Source: Cryobacterium glaciale | GTDB lineage: Bacteria > Actinomycetota > Actinomycetes > Actinomycetales > Microbacteriaceae | NCBI RefSeq assembly: GCF_004402535.1 | Contig: NZ_SOEY01000018.1 | Coordinates: 124,001-188,000, forward strand | Length of the DNA: 64,000 nt | Reading direction: 5' to 3' | Shown: in pieces, positions 1 through 8,909 of the stretch | Numbering within the stretch: the first letter of the stretch is position 1 | How the letters are laid out: every line of letters begins with the position of its first letter | The notes under the pieces: generated by a model | Database searches by the model: none | What the model saw: only the letters and a program-made list of their open reading frames with translations | Told to the model about the DNA's origin: nothing | Made by a program: the position numbers and the translations under genes

Positions 1-80
1 CCCTTGCCGGCGCGATCACCTCCCTGGCCGCGCCGCCTACCTGTCCGCGCCCCTCTGCACAGACCGTTACAACATGGTGG

Positions 81-1562
81 CTACGAAACCGGAGTGAGCG
101 TGTACTTCGTGGAGAGGTACTCCTGAATGCCCTCGAGCCCGCCCTCGCGGCCCAGACCGGACTGCTTGACGCCACCAAACGGCGCGGCCGCGTTGGAGAC
201 CACGCCGGTGTTCAGTCCCATCATGCCGGTCTGCAGTTTGTCGATCATGCGCTGGCCGCGAGCGAGGTCGGTCGTGAACACGTAGCTGATCAGGCCGAAC
301 TCGGTGTCGTTGGCGAGGCGCACGGCATCCGCTTCGTCGGTGAACGTGCTGATCGCGAGCACCGGACCGAAGATTTCGTCGCGCAGAATGTCGCTGCCCG
401 GCAAGACGCCGGTGAGCACGGTCGGCGCGTAGAAGGTGCCCTCGCGCTCGATCGCAGCGCCGCCGGTGAGCAGGGTCGCGCCGCGGTTGATCGCGTCTTG
501 CACGAGGGAATCGGCTTTGGCGACGGCTTTGCCGTCGATCAGCGGGCCGATGGTGATGCCGGCCTCTGTGCCACGCCCGATCTGGAACGCCTCGACCTTT
601 TCGGTGACCCGACGGGCAAACTCCACGGCGACGGACTCGTGCACGATGAAGCGGTTGGCCGCGGTGCAGGCCTGGCCGATGTTGCGGAACTTGGCGATGA
701 GGGCACCCTCGACGGCTTTGTCGAGGTCGGCGTCGGCGAAGACGACGAAGGGGGCGTTGCCGCCGAGCTCCATCGAGGTGCGCAGCACGTTCTCGGCGGA
801 GAGCTTGATGAGCGACTTGCCGACCGCGGTCGAGCCGGTGAAGCTGAGCTTGCGCAGCCGCGGGTCGGCGATGATCGGCTCGGAGACCGCGCCCGACTGT
901 GATGTCGTGATGACGTTGACGACGCCGGCGGGCAGGCCGGCCTCTTCGAGCAGGGCCACGAAGTGCAGGGTGGTCAGCGGGGTGAGCGCGGCCGGTTTGA
1001 CGACGACGGTGCAGCCGGCAGCGAGCGCCGGGGCGATCTTTCGGGTCGCCATGGCGAGGGGAAAGTTCCACGGAGTGATCAGGAAGCAGGGGCCGACCGG
1101 GTGCTGGGTGACGATCATGCGACCGGTGCCCTCGGGGTTGGCGCCGTAGCGGCCGCTGATGCGCACGGCTTCCTCGCTGAACCAGCGCAGGAATTCGCCG
1201 CCGTAGGCGACCTCGCCGAGTGCCTCGGGCAGCGGCTTACCCATTTCGATGGTCATGAGCAGGGCGAATTCCTGCTTGCGTTCCTGCAGCAGGTCGAAGG
1301 CTCGGCGCAGGATTTCGCCACGCACGCGGGCTGGGGTTGCAGCCCAGTCGGCCTGCGCGGCGTCGGCGGCGTCGAGGGCGGCGGCACCATCGGCCACGCT
1401 CGCGTCGGCGATGGTCTTGATGACCCGCCCGGTGGCCGGATCGGTGACATCGAGGGTGCGACCTCCGGTTGCGGCGACCCACTGGCCGTTGATGTAGAGC
1501 TGGCCCGGCACTCGAGCGAGCAGCTCGGATTCGTTCGTGCGCGCGTCGGTAACAACTGTCAT
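81..1562 (-). CDS. gabD: NAD(P)-dependent succinate-semialdehyde dehydrogenase (ALDH family)
   Basis: A 493-aa cytosolic aldehyde dehydrogenase of full family length. The TPWNFP motif is at residues 163-168, the general-base Glu265 lies in MELGGN and the nucleophile Cys299 lies in IGQACTA. The pattern resembles GabD-type succinate-semialdehyde dehydrogenases, which make succinate from succinic semialdehyde. I chose the ATG at 1562 because GGGAG stands just upstream; the open frame continues further upstream without a better start. HpaI, encoded about 8 kb away, releases succinic semialdehyde, so this enzyme would complete the homoprotocatechuate route. That link is inferred from proximity; a role in GABA breakdown or another aldehyde substrate is possible. 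Confidence 0.85.
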   Translation of the reverse strand: MTVVTDARTNESELLARVPGQLYINGQWVAATGGRTLDVTDPATGRVIKTIADASVADGAAALDAADAAQADWAATPARVRGEILRRAFDLLQERKQEFALLMTIEMGKPLPEALGEVAYGGEFLRWFSEEAVRISGRYGANPEGTGRMIVTQHPVGPCFLITPWNFPLAMATRKIAPALAAGCTVVVKPAALTPLTTLHFVALLEEAGLPAGVVNVITTSQSGAVSEPIIADPRLRKLSFTGSTAVGKSLIKLSAENVLRTSMELGGNAPFVVFADADLDKAVEGALIAKFRNIGQACTAANRFIVHESVAVEFARRVTEKVEAFQIGRGTEAGITIGPLIDGKAVAKADSLVQDAINRGATLLTGGAAIEREGTFYAPTVLTGVLPGSDILRDEIFGPVLAISTFTDEADAVRLANDTEFGLISYVFTTDLARGQRMIDKLQTGMMGLNTGVVSNAAAPFGGVKQSGLGREGGLEGIQEYLSTKYTLTPVS

Positions 1563-1655
1563 TGCATCTCCCATGCTTGTGTCTGCCCGTCGATCTGACG
1601 GTAATAGCCTAGCTGCGCCCACCAACACGGTCGCTGGCAGCGCATGTTTCTCGGG

Positions 1656-2279
1656 TCAGGTGAACATCAGCGGAACGACCATGCCGACCGTCATCGCCGA
1701 CATGGCGAGGCCCATGCTGGCGTGTTGGGCGGCCGCCCAGCGTTTCTTCGGTCCCGGTCGGTTGACCAGACCGTGAATAACGAGAACGACCACGAGAACG
1801 GATGCTGCGACCAGCACCCAGCCCAGTGGCAGCAGCAGCGACCCGGCCGCCTGCGCGTGCGCCGCGTGCAGTGTCGTGGGGGCCGCGGCATCCGCTGCAC
1901 GAGACGCTGCACCCGCCGGTACAGCCGGCAGCATGGCGAGCCACATGACCGCCATGAACAGGAGTCCGGCCGCATGTTGGGCTGCGGACCGGCGGACATG
2001 GCTCGCTGTGCCGGGCCGGAGGCCGGGCAGGCCCACGAGCATGAGCACCAGCAGCACCGCGGCCCAGGCCAGTGGCGAGAGCAGGGCGCCCGGCAGGGCC
2101 ATGTCGAGCGTCGAGACGACCATTCCGAGTGCCGCGACCGCGGCGGCGATTGCCCGCCAGGGGCGCCGGGGCCGTCGGACAGCCGCGAGCCCGCAGAGCA
2201 CGCTCGCGCCGGTGAGCGCGAGAGCGAGTACCATCCACACCGCGCTCCAGAGTTCGATCCCGCCCGCCATTGCGCCCAT
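1656..2279 (-). CDS. DUF5134-like multi-pass membrane protein
   Basis: A 207-aa protein made almost entirely of hydrophobic helices, with about six to seven predicted membrane segments. Histidines and methionines recur near the ends of helices (for example TLHAAHAQAAG and AAQHASMGLAMS). Size and layout fit the DUF5134 family of actinobacterial membrane proteins, whose function is unknown. It reads toward gabD with a 93-nt gap, so it could share a transcript with it, but nothing in the sequence ties it to aromatic catabolism. The family call rests on general resemblance only. Confidence 0.6.
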   Translation of the reverse strand: MGAMAGGIELWSAVWMVLALALTGASVLCGLAAVRRPRRPWRAIAAAVAALGMVVSTLDMALPGALLSPLAWAAVLLVLMLVGLPGLRPGTASHVRRSAAQHAAGLLFMAVMWLAMLPAVPAGAASRAADAAAPTTLHAAHAQAAGSLLLPLGWVLVAASVLVVVLVIHGLVNRPGPKKRWAAAQHASMGLAMSAMTVGMVVPLMFT

Positions 2280-2334
2280 ACCAGCACGCTACGCCCCAAC
2301 CCTCGCGTCGGGCTTGTCGACCGGCGCACGCTTG

Positions 2335-2373
2335 GGGTGCACCGGTGCACCGTCACGGTGTGCCGGTGCACCC
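2335..2373 (-). terminator. GC-rich hairpin downstream of the MHS permease
   Basis: Arms of 18 nt (2335-2352 and 2356-2373) pair with two mismatches around a TCA loop, directly after the permease stop. There is no clear T-tract, so this may be a terminator or simply an mRNA-stabilising hairpin. Confidence 0.5.
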
Positions 2374-2383
2374 GCGGCGTTTC

Positions 2384-3754
2384 CTACAGCGCCATGCCGT
2401 AGATCTGGCCGGTGGACTGCTCGGCCTCGTGATCGGGCCCGAGCGGAATGCCGGTGCGGTCGCGCAGCAACAGCGTCGCCGCGAAGGCGATGACGGTCAC
2501 ACCGGCGATGTAGAACGCCACGGACAGTGCCGTTCCGGTCGCCTGCACGAGTGCCGCGGCAACCAGCGGAGCGAACGCGCCACCGAGGATCGCTCCGAGC
2601 GCGTAGGTGATCGCGACGCCGGAGTACCGGATCGAGGCCGGGAACATTTCGGTGAAGTACGCAGCCTGCTGCCCATAAGTGAACCCGTTGCCAATGGTGA
2701 ACAGGGACAGGCCGAGAAACAAGAGCCAGACGTTGCCCGTGTTGACGAGGGGGAACAGCATGAACACCGTGACGAGTTGCACGATCCAGCCGATTATGTA
2801 GGTGTTGCGTCGGCCGATCCGGTCGGAGAGACCGCCCGCTATCCAGGTCATCGCCAGCCAGACCACGGCGGAACCGGTGACGGCCAGAAGAACCGGGGTT
2901 CGTTCCATGCCGACGAATCCGTTCGGGTCGGTGGCGTAGTTTTGCAGGTATCCACCGGTGGTCATGTAACCCGCGGCACTGTTTCCCGCGAACGTGAGCG
3001 CGCCCAGGATGACGAGCAGCCAGTGCTTGCGAAAGAGAACGACGATCGGAACCTTGGTCTGCTGCTTGCGCTTGGCGATCTCTTTGAACACCGGGCTCTC
3101 ATCGACACTGCGGCGCACGATCATTCCGACGACTATCAGCACGAAGCTCAGCAGGAACGGCACGCGCCAGCCCCACTCGAGGAAGGCCTCACCGGGCGAA
3201 ATTACGCCGGTCATCAGGGCGAGAATTCCCGAGGCCAGCAGAAGGCCGAGCGGTACGCCGATCTGAGGGAAGGCACCCAGCCGGCCCCGCTTTTTGTCGG
3301 GCGCATGTTCGACCGCCATCAACACGGCGCCGCCCCATTCCCCACCGGCAGAAATACCCTGCAGGATACGCAGCAATAGCAGGATGACCGGCGCGGCAAC
3401 GCCGATCTGCTCGTAGGTCGGCAGCACTCCGATCAACATCGTGGCCGCACCCATGAGAATCAGCGTGATCACGAGCATCGCGCGGCGTCCGAGCTTGTCA
3501 CCGAAGTGGCCGGCGAGGAAGGCCCCGAGCGGGCGGAACAGAAAACTGAGGCCGACCGAGGCAAAGGAGAGCAGGATGGCGATCTGCGGTCCGGCCGGCT
3601 TAAAGAAGAGCTCGGCGAAGATCAGGCCGGCAGCGCTGGCATAGAGGAAGAAGTCATACCACTCGATCGTGGTACCGATGACTGTGGCCATCGCCACTCG
3701 TCGCCGATCGGACGAGAGTTTGACGGGCGGTGCTGCTAATGAAACGGATGACAT
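2384..3754 (-). CDS. MFS transporter, metabolite:H+ symporter (MHS) family
   Basis: A 456-aa permease with 12 predicted membrane helices. The N-terminal TTIEWYDFFLYA motif and the cytoplasmic FGDKLGRRAML loop are typical of the MHS branch (shikimate, proline/betaine, alpha-ketoglutarate and aromatic acid carriers). The ATG at 3754 follows AAAGGAG by nine bases. It diverges from the homoprotocatechuate operon and shares a 237-bp control region containing two palindromes, so I infer it imports the aromatic acid substrate (4-hydroxyphenylacetate, homoprotocatechuate or a relative). The substrate itself cannot be read from the sequence. Confidence 0.85.
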   Translation of the reverse strand: MSSVSLAAPPVKLSSDRRRVAMATVIGTTIEWYDFFLYASAAGLIFAELFFKPAGPQIAILLSFASVGLSFLFRPLGAFLAGHFGDKLGRRAMLVITLILMGAATMLIGVLPTYEQIGVAAPVILLLLRILQGISAGGEWGGAVLMAVEHAPDKKRGRLGAFPQIGVPLGLLLASGILALMTGVISPGEAFLEWGWRVPFLLSFVLIVVGMIVRRSVDESPVFKEIAKRKQQTKVPIVVLFRKHWLLVILGALTFAGNSAAGYMTTGGYLQNYATDPNGFVGMERTPVLLAVTGSAVVWLAMTWIAGGLSDRIGRRNTYIIGWIVQLVTVFMLFPLVNTGNVWLLFLGLSLFTIGNGFTYGQQAAYFTEMFPASIRYSGVAITYALGAILGGAFAPLVAAALVQATGTALSVAFYIAGVTVIAFAATLLLRDRTGIPLGPDHEAEQSTGQIYGMAL

Positions 3755-3819
3755 TTACTGTGACTCCTTTGTCATTGTGGGTCGCAAACTCGACCACTAT
3801 CACGGCTTGCGCCCATGAT

Positions 3820-3839
3820 CGTATATCATATGAGATACG
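3820..3839. promoter_or_regulatory. Candidate GntR operator, distal copy
   Basis: A 20-bp palindrome of the form CGTATNTCATATGANATACG, symmetric apart from one base pair. It lies between the divergent MHS permease and the operon that encodes a GntR regulator. GTAT/ATAC half-sites of this kind are usual for FadR/FCD-type GntR proteins. Confidence 0.65.
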
Positions 3840-3945
3840 AGCGCAAACCCCCGCTCCGACCGGTGTCGAAGGTTCGATCCCTGTCGAGGCCGAGCTGGAC
3901 TACCGGGGCGGAATATGCTCCGCGGGGTTGTATCTTTCGCTCGAT

Positions 3946-3965
3946 CGTATATTATTTCAAATACA
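3946..3965. promoter_or_regulatory. Candidate GntR operator, proximal copy
   Basis: CGTATAT, four variable central bases and ATAC repeat the pattern of the site at 3820, here more degenerate. It lies 26 bp upstream of the start codon at 3992, and the two sites are 126 bp apart, about 12 helical turns. Confidence 0.55.
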
Positions 3966-3991
3966 CACGCAGCGCCGCGAGAGGACACCCT

Positions 3992-5455
3992 ATGCAGAAC
4001 CCCACACCGTTCACCGGCACCCCCGGCAAGGTGATCGCCCTGCATCTCAACTATCCCTCGCGCATCGCTCAGCGCGGCCGTGTACCGGAACAGCCGTCCT
4101 ACTTTCTGAAGCCCGGCACCTCCGTGAGCGTGTCGGGCACCCCGATCGAACGCCCGGCCGGCACCGAACTGCTCGCGTTCGAAGGCGAGATCGCCCTGAT
4201 CATCGGCCGCAGCATCCGTCGGGTCAGCCCCGAGGAGGGCTGGGCCGCCGTCTCGGGGGTCACCGCCGCGAACGACTTCGGCGTCTACGACCTGCGCTAC
4301 GCCGATAAAGGCTCGAACCTCAAGTCCAAGGGCGGCGACGGCTTCACCCCGCTCGGTCCGGCCGTGATCAAGGCCGCCGACATTCAACCGGATGCCTTGC
4401 GCGTGCGCACCTGGGTCAACGGCAAGCTCGTGCAGGAGGACACCACGGCTGACCTGGTCTTCCCGTTCGGCCGTCTGGTCGCCGATCTCTCGCAACTCAT
4501 GACGCTCGAACCGGGCGACGTGATTCTCACCGGAACCCCCGCCGGGTCCTCCGTCGTACACCCCGGTGACCTGGTCGAGGTCGAAGTGGATGCCCCCACC
4601 GCGCCCGGCGCGCCCAGCACCGGTCGCCTGATCACACCGGTCGTCGCGGGCACGGTCGCGATGGCCGAATTCGGCGCCGGCCCCAGGATCGACGATCTGC
4701 AGCGAGCCGAGGCCTGGGGGTCTGCTGAAGCCGCCGGACTGCCGACATCGACCGGCCCGGCCAGCATTTTGACCGAGGACCTCAAGGCCAAGATCAACTC
4801 CGTCGGTACCGCCACGCTCAGCTCCCAGCTGCGCAAGCGCGGTCTCAACAACGTCTCGATCGATGGGCTCCAATCCACTCGTCCGACCAAGCGCCTGGTC
4901 GGCCTGGCCCGAACCCTGCGGTTCATTCCCAACCGCGAGGACCTCTTCATCTCCCACGGCGGCGGCTACAACGCGCAAAAACGCGCCTTCGATTCGCTGC
5001 GCCCCGACGATGTGCTCGTGATCGAAGCCCGCGGCGAGACCGGCACCGGCACGGTCGGCGACATCCTCGCCCTCCGCGCCCAGGTCAACGGCGCCACCGG
5101 TCTGGTGACGGATGGCGGGGTGCGCGACGTGGCCGCCGTCGCCGCCCTCGAGATGCCCACCTACTTCGCCAACGCGCATCCGGCCGTTCTCGGCCGCAAG
5201 CACGTGCCGTGGGACACCGACCTCACCATCGCCTGTGGCGGCGCAGCCGTGCAGCCCGGCGATGTGATCGTCGGAGACGCCGACGGCGTCCTCGTTATTC
5301 CACCGCACCTGATCGAGGAGATCGTCGACGACGCCATCGAACAGGAACGCGAGGAGACTTTCATCGCCGAGATGGTCGCCGCGGGCGAGGGCGTCAACGG
5401 GCTGTACCCGCTGAACGCAACGTGGAAGGCCAGGTACCGGGAATGGCTGAAGTAA
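3992..5455 (+). CDS. Fumarylacetoacetase-fold / RraA-like fusion, HpaG-type isomerase-decarboxylase
   Basis: A 487-aa two-domain protein. Residues about 1-225 form a fumarylacetoacetate hydrolase (FAA) domain, with FEGEIALIIGR and the AANDFGVYD...KGGDGFTPLGP signature. Residues about 260-455 form an RraA/HMG-aldolase-like domain, with GGVRD and GDVIVGDADGVLVIP. FAA proteins of the HpaG type decarboxylate and isomerise the C7 acids formed after HpaE; RraA-like enzymes bind a divalent metal and act as pyruvate aldolases or decarboxylases. The ATG at 3992 follows GAGAGGA; upstream codons are open but look non-coding. It heads the operon and overlaps the GntR gene by 13 nt. In the classical pathway the two HpaG activities come from duplicated FAA domains, so the RraA half may replace one of them or HpaF (inference). 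Confidence 0.85.
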   Translation: MQNPTPFTGTPGKVIALHLNYPSRIAQRGRVPEQPSYFLKPGTSVSVSGTPIERPAGTELLAFEGEIALIIGRSIRRVSPEEGWAAVSGVTAANDFGVYDLRYADKGSNLKSKGGDGFTPLGPAVIKAADIQPDALRVRTWVNGKLVQEDTTADLVFPFGRLVADLSQLMTLEPGDVILTGTPAGSSVVHPGDLVEVEVDAPTAPGAPSTGRLITPVVAGTVAMAEFGAGPRIDDLQRAEAWGSAEAAGLPTSTGPASILTEDLKAKINSVGTATLSSQLRKRGLNNVSIDGLQSTRPTKRLVGLARTLRFIPNREDLFISHGGGYNAQKRAFDSLRPDDVLVIEARGETGTGTVGDILALRAQVNGATGLVTDGGVRDVAAVAALEMPTYFANAHPAVLGRKHVPWDTDLTIACGGAAVQPGDVIVGDADGVLVIPPHLIEEIVDDAIEQEREETFIAEMVAAGEGVNGLYPLNATWKARYREWLK

Positions 5456-6156
5456 CCGGCCCCGCGACCGGCCTGAGCAAGTCGCAACTCTCCTATCAGT
5501 GGATCAAGGCGCGCATCTCCGACAGCACATTCACCCCGGGCTACCGCCTGGTGCTCGGAGCGATCGGTAAAGAACTGGGGGTGAGCGCCGTCCCCGTGCG
5601 CGAGGCGATCCGCCGACTCGAGGCGGAGGGCCTGGTCACCTTCGAGCGCAACGTCGGCGCCCAGGTCGCCATGATCGAGGAGACCGAATACCTCTACACG
5701 ATGCAGACCCTGAGCGTGGTCGAGGGCGTCGCGACCGCGCTGTCCGCGCCATTCATCACCGCCGCCGACATCGAACGCGCCCGCACGGTCAACCAGGAGA
5801 TGATCGCCTGCCTCGAAGACCTCAACCCGCATCGGTTCACCGAACTCAACCTCGAATTCCACTCGATCCTGTTCGAGAACTGCCCGAACCCGCACATCCT
5901 CGACCTGGTGCACCGCGGTTGGAACCGCATGCAGGTGCTGCGCGACTCCACGTTCAGCTTCGTGCCCGGCCGCGCCCGCGAGTCAGTGGCGGAGCACGAG
6001 AACCTGCTGCAGCTGATCGAGTCGGGGGCGGATGCGCTCACGCTCGAGCTGGCCGCGCGCGCCCACCGCACCGGCACACTGGATGCCTTCCTCGCCTTTC
6101 AGAAATCGCACCACCCCCACGCCGTATCCGAACCGTCCACGAGAAAGAGTTCCTGA
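5443..6156 (+). CDS. GntR-family transcriptional regulator of the hpa operon
   Basis: A 237-aa regulator. Residues about 10-75 form the winged helix-turn-helix (LGVSAVPVREAIRRLEAEGLV, shown in part), followed by an all-helical FCD-like effector domain. FCD-type GntR proteins usually bind small organic acids and repress divergent catabolic genes. The ATG at 5443 overlaps the end of the fusion gene by 13 nt, and its stop is 2 nt before hpaE, so it is translated as part of the operon it probably controls. The palindromes at 3820 and 3946 are its most likely targets (inference from context and half-site type). Confidence 0.88.
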   Translation: MAEVTGPATGLSKSQLSYQWIKARISDSTFTPGYRLVLGAIGKELGVSAVPVREAIRRLEAEGLVTFERNVGAQVAMIEETEYLYTMQTLSVVEGVATALSAPFITAADIERARTVNQEMIACLEDLNPHRFTELNLEFHSILFENCPNPHILDLVHRGWNRMQVLRDSTFSFVPGRARESVAEHENLLQLIESGADALTLELAARAHRTGTLDAFLAFQKSHHPHAVSEPSTRKSS

Positions 6157-6158
6157 CC

Positions 6159-7673
6159 ATGACACAGACGTCTGTCCAGACCACGCACTACATCCCCGCT
6201 GAGCTGCCCACCAGCATCCGTCATTTCATCGGTGGAGAATTCGTCGACAGTGTCGGCGGGGAAACCTTCGACGTGCTCGACCCGGTGTCGAACCAGACCT
6301 ACGCCACCGCCGCCGCCGGCCAGCAGGCCGACATCGACCTGGCCGTCGCCGCCGCAAAGGATGCCTTCGACCACGGTCCCTGGCCGCGCATGCTGCCCCG
6401 CGCTCGCGCCCGGGTGCTGCACCGCATCGCCGATGCCGTCGAGGCGCAGGACGCCAGACTCGCCGAGCTCGAGACCTTCGACACCGGGCTGCCGATTACG
6501 CAGGCGCTCGGCCAGGCGCAGCGCGCCGCCGAGAACTTTCGGTTCTTCGCCGACCTGATCGTGGCGCAGGCCGATGACACCTACAAGGTGCCCGGCCGGC
6601 AGATCAACTACGTCAATCGCAAGCCGGTCGGTGTCGCCGGGCTGATCACCCCGTGGAACACCCCGTTCATGCTCGAAAGCTGGAAGCTCGCCCCGGCGCT
6701 CGCCTCCGGCTGCACCGTCGTACTGAAGCCGGCCGAATTCACCCCGCTGTCGGCGAGCCTCTGGGCGGAGATCTTTCGCACGGCCGGGGTGCCAGATGGC
6801 GTGTTCAACCTGGTCAACGGCATCGGCGAGGAGGCCGGCGACGCGCTGGTCAAACACCCCGACGTGCCGCTCATCTCCTTTACCGGCGAAACCACGACCG
6901 GCCAGACCATCTACCGGAACTGCGCCGCGAACCTCAAGGGCATGTCGATGGAGCTCGGCGGCAAGTCACCCGCCGTGGTCTTCGCCGACGCCGACATCGA
7001 CGCCGCCATCGACTCGACCCTGTTCGGCGTGTTCTCGCTCAACGGCGAGCGTTGCACCGCGTCGAGCCGCATCCTGGTGGAGCGGTCGATCTACGATGAC
7101 TTCTGCGCCCGCTACGCGGCCCGCGCCCAGAGCATCGTCGTCGGCGATCCGCACGACCCGAAGACCGAGGTCGGCGCACTCGTGCACCCCGAGCACTACG
7201 CCAAGGTCATGAGCTACGTCGAGATCGGCAAGACCGAGGGTCGCCTGCTCGCCGGCGGCGGCCGCCCCGAGGGACTGCCAGAGGGCAACTATGTCTCCCC
7301 CACCGTCTTCGCCGACGTCGCACCGACCGCCCGCATCTTTCAGGAAGAGATCTTCGGCCCGGTCGTGGCCATCACCCCCTTCGAAACGGATGCCGAAGCG
7401 CTCGCCCTGGCCAACGGTGTGAAGTACGGACTGGCCGCCTACATCTGGACCACCGACCTCGGTCGCGCACACAACTTCGCCCAGTCCGTCGATGCCGGGA
7501 TGGTCTGGTTGAACTCGCACAACGTGCGCGACCTGCGCACCCCGTTCGGCGGCGTCAAAGCCTCCGGCCTCGGCCACGAGGGCGGCTACCGATCGATCGA
7601 CTTCTACACCGACTCGCAGGCGGTGCACATCACGCTCGCCCCCGTGCACACGCCCCGTTTCGGCGGCAAGTAA
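6159..7673 (+). CDS. hpaE: 5-carboxymethyl-2-hydroxymuconate semialdehyde dehydrogenase
   Basis: A 504-aa ALDH that oxidises the ring-fission semialdehyde to 5-carboxymethyl-2-hydroxymuconate with NAD. The nucleophile Cys299 lies in SLNGERCTASS, a context typical of HpaE rather than of general ALDHs, and MELGGKSP carries the catalytic Glu. The ATG at 6159 is 2 nt after the GntR stop; the longer upstream frame is a shadow. The next gene, hpaD, makes its substrate. A hairpin-forming repeat separates hpaE from hpaD. Confidence 0.93.
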   Translation: MTQTSVQTTHYIPAELPTSIRHFIGGEFVDSVGGETFDVLDPVSNQTYATAAAGQQADIDLAVAAAKDAFDHGPWPRMLPRARARVLHRIADAVEAQDARLAELETFDTGLPITQALGQAQRAAENFRFFADLIVAQADDTYKVPGRQINYVNRKPVGVAGLITPWNTPFMLESWKLAPALASGCTVVLKPAEFTPLSASLWAEIFRTAGVPDGVFNLVNGIGEEAGDALVKHPDVPLISFTGETTTGQTIYRNCAANLKGMSMELGGKSPAVVFADADIDAAIDSTLFGVFSLNGERCTASSRILVERSIYDDFCARYAARAQSIVVGDPHDPKTEVGALVHPEHYAKVMSYVEIGKTEGRLLAGGGRPEGLPEGNYVSPTVFADVAPTARIFQEEIFGPVVAITPFETDAEALALANGVKYGLAAYIWTTDLGRAHNFAQSVDAGMVWLNSHNVRDLRTPFGGVKASGLGHEGGYRSIDFYTDSQAVHITLAPVHTPRFGGK

Positions 7674-7690
7674 CCGCGCGCCCGCCTCGA

Positions 7691-7765
7691 TCTCGATCGC
7701 TCGCAAGCTCGCGCCTCGATCAACGAGTCACCGCCGGTCGAGGCGCGAGGAACGAGCGATCGAGA
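7691..7765. repeat. REP-like extragenic inverted repeat
   Basis: Outer arms of 13 bp (7691-7703/7753-7765) and inner arms of 12 bp (7708-7719/7738-7749) pair perfectly, separated by 4- and 3-nt bulges, with an 18-nt loop. It sits inside the hpa operon in the only sizeable gap. From memory, elements of this sequence type (CTCGATCGCTCG..., CGCGCCTCGA...) recur between genes in Microbacteriaceae genomes. It may stabilise or attenuate the mRNA. Confidence 0.75.
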
Positions 7766-7823
7766 CCATCATTCAACCAGCCCCACGCATCCGTTTAAGC
7801 ACAACCTCAACGAGGAGAACCCC

Positions 7824-8897
7824 ATGACCAATCCGATACCCACCCCCACCGCTACCCCGCCCGACATCCTCCGCTGCGCCTACATGGACATCGTCGTAAC
7901 CGACCTGGCCAAATCGCGCGAATTCTACGTCGATATTCTCGGCCTCGTCGTCACCGAGGAGAGCGACACCGAAATCTACCTGCGCAGTTTCGAAGAGTTC
8001 ATCCACCACAATCTGGTGCTGCGCCAGGGGCCCATCGCCGCCGTCGCCGCGATGGCCTTCCGGGTGCGCAGCCCCGAAGACGTCGACCTGGCCGAGGCGT
8101 ACTACCAGGAGCTCGGCTGCCGCACCGAACGCCGCACCGAAGGCTTCGTCACGGGCATCGGAGACAGCGTGCGCGTTGAGGACCCACTCGGTTTTCCGTA
8201 CGAGTTCTTCTACTCGACCACCCACGTGGAACGCCTCGCCTGGCGTTACGACCTGCAGGGTCCGGGCGCGCTCGTGCGCCTCGACCACTTCAACCAGGTC
8301 ACCCCCGACGTCGGCCGTGGCCGCAAATACCTCGAAGACTTGGGCTTTCGCGTCACCGAAGACATCAAAGACGAAGACGGCGTCACCTACGCGGCCTGGA
8401 TGCGCCGCAAGGACACCGTGCACGACACCGCCCTCACCGGCGGCAACGGGCCACGCATGCACCACATCGCCTTCTCGACGCACGAGAAGCACAACATCAT
8501 CTATATCTGCGACAAGCTCGGCGCGCTGCGCAAGAGCGACCTGATCGAGCGCGGCCCGGGCCGCCACGGCGTCTCGAACGCGTTCTACCTGTACCTGCGC
8601 GACCCCGACGGTCACCGCGTCGAGATCTACACGCAGGACTACTACACCGGCGACCCCGACAACCCCGTCGTCACCTGGGATGTGCACGACAACCAGCGCC
8701 GCGACTGGTGGGGCAACCCCGTCGTGCCCAGCTGGTACACGGATGCCTCGCTCGTGCTCGACCTCGACGGCAATCCGCAGCCGGTCATCGAGCGCACCGA
8801 GTCCAGCGAAATGGCCGTGACCGTCGGCGCCGACGGCTTTTCGTACACCCGCAAGGACGACGAGCTCGCCGGCTTCAAACTCGGCACGACCCTCTAG
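7824..8897 (+). CDS. hpaD: Homoprotocatechuate 2,3-dioxygenase (extradiol, VOC family)
   Basis: A 357-aa metal-dependent extradiol dioxygenase that opens the ring of 3,4-dihydroxyphenylacetate. Key residues fall at the same numbers as I know for the Brevibacterium fuscum enzyme: metal ligands His155 (LDHF), His214 (MHH) and Glu267 (HRVE), acid/base His200 (TVHD), plus Trp192, Arg243 and Tyr257. It is made of repeated vicinal-oxygen-chelate modules. The ATG at 7824 follows GAGGAG. Whether the metal is Fe(II) or Mn(II) cannot be told, because both metals occur in this family with identical ligands. Confidence 0.96.
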   Translation: MTNPIPTPTATPPDILRCAYMDIVVTDLAKSREFYVDILGLVVTEESDTEIYLRSFEEFIHHNLVLRQGPIAAVAAMAFRVRSPEDVDLAEAYYQELGCRTERRTEGFVTGIGDSVRVEDPLGFPYEFFYSTTHVERLAWRYDLQGPGALVRLDHFNQVTPDVGRGRKYLEDLGFRVTEDIKDEDGVTYAAWMRRKDTVHDTALTGGNGPRMHHIAFSTHEKHNIIYICDKLGALRKSDLIERGPGRHGVSNAFYLYLRDPDGHRVEIYTQDYYTGDPDNPVVTWDVHDNQRRDWWGNPVVPSWYTDASLVLDLDGNPQPVIERTESSEMAVTVGADGFSYTRKDDELAGFKLGTTL

Positions 8898-8909
8898 GAA
8901 GAAGCGCGC

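Noticed and set aside
3800-5308. Long minus-strand open frame (502 codons) over the FAA/RraA gene
   Set aside because: It is the antisense shadow of a gene with clear FAA and RraA motifs; its own sequence has no recognisable family and a composition typical of reverse-frame GC-rich DNA.
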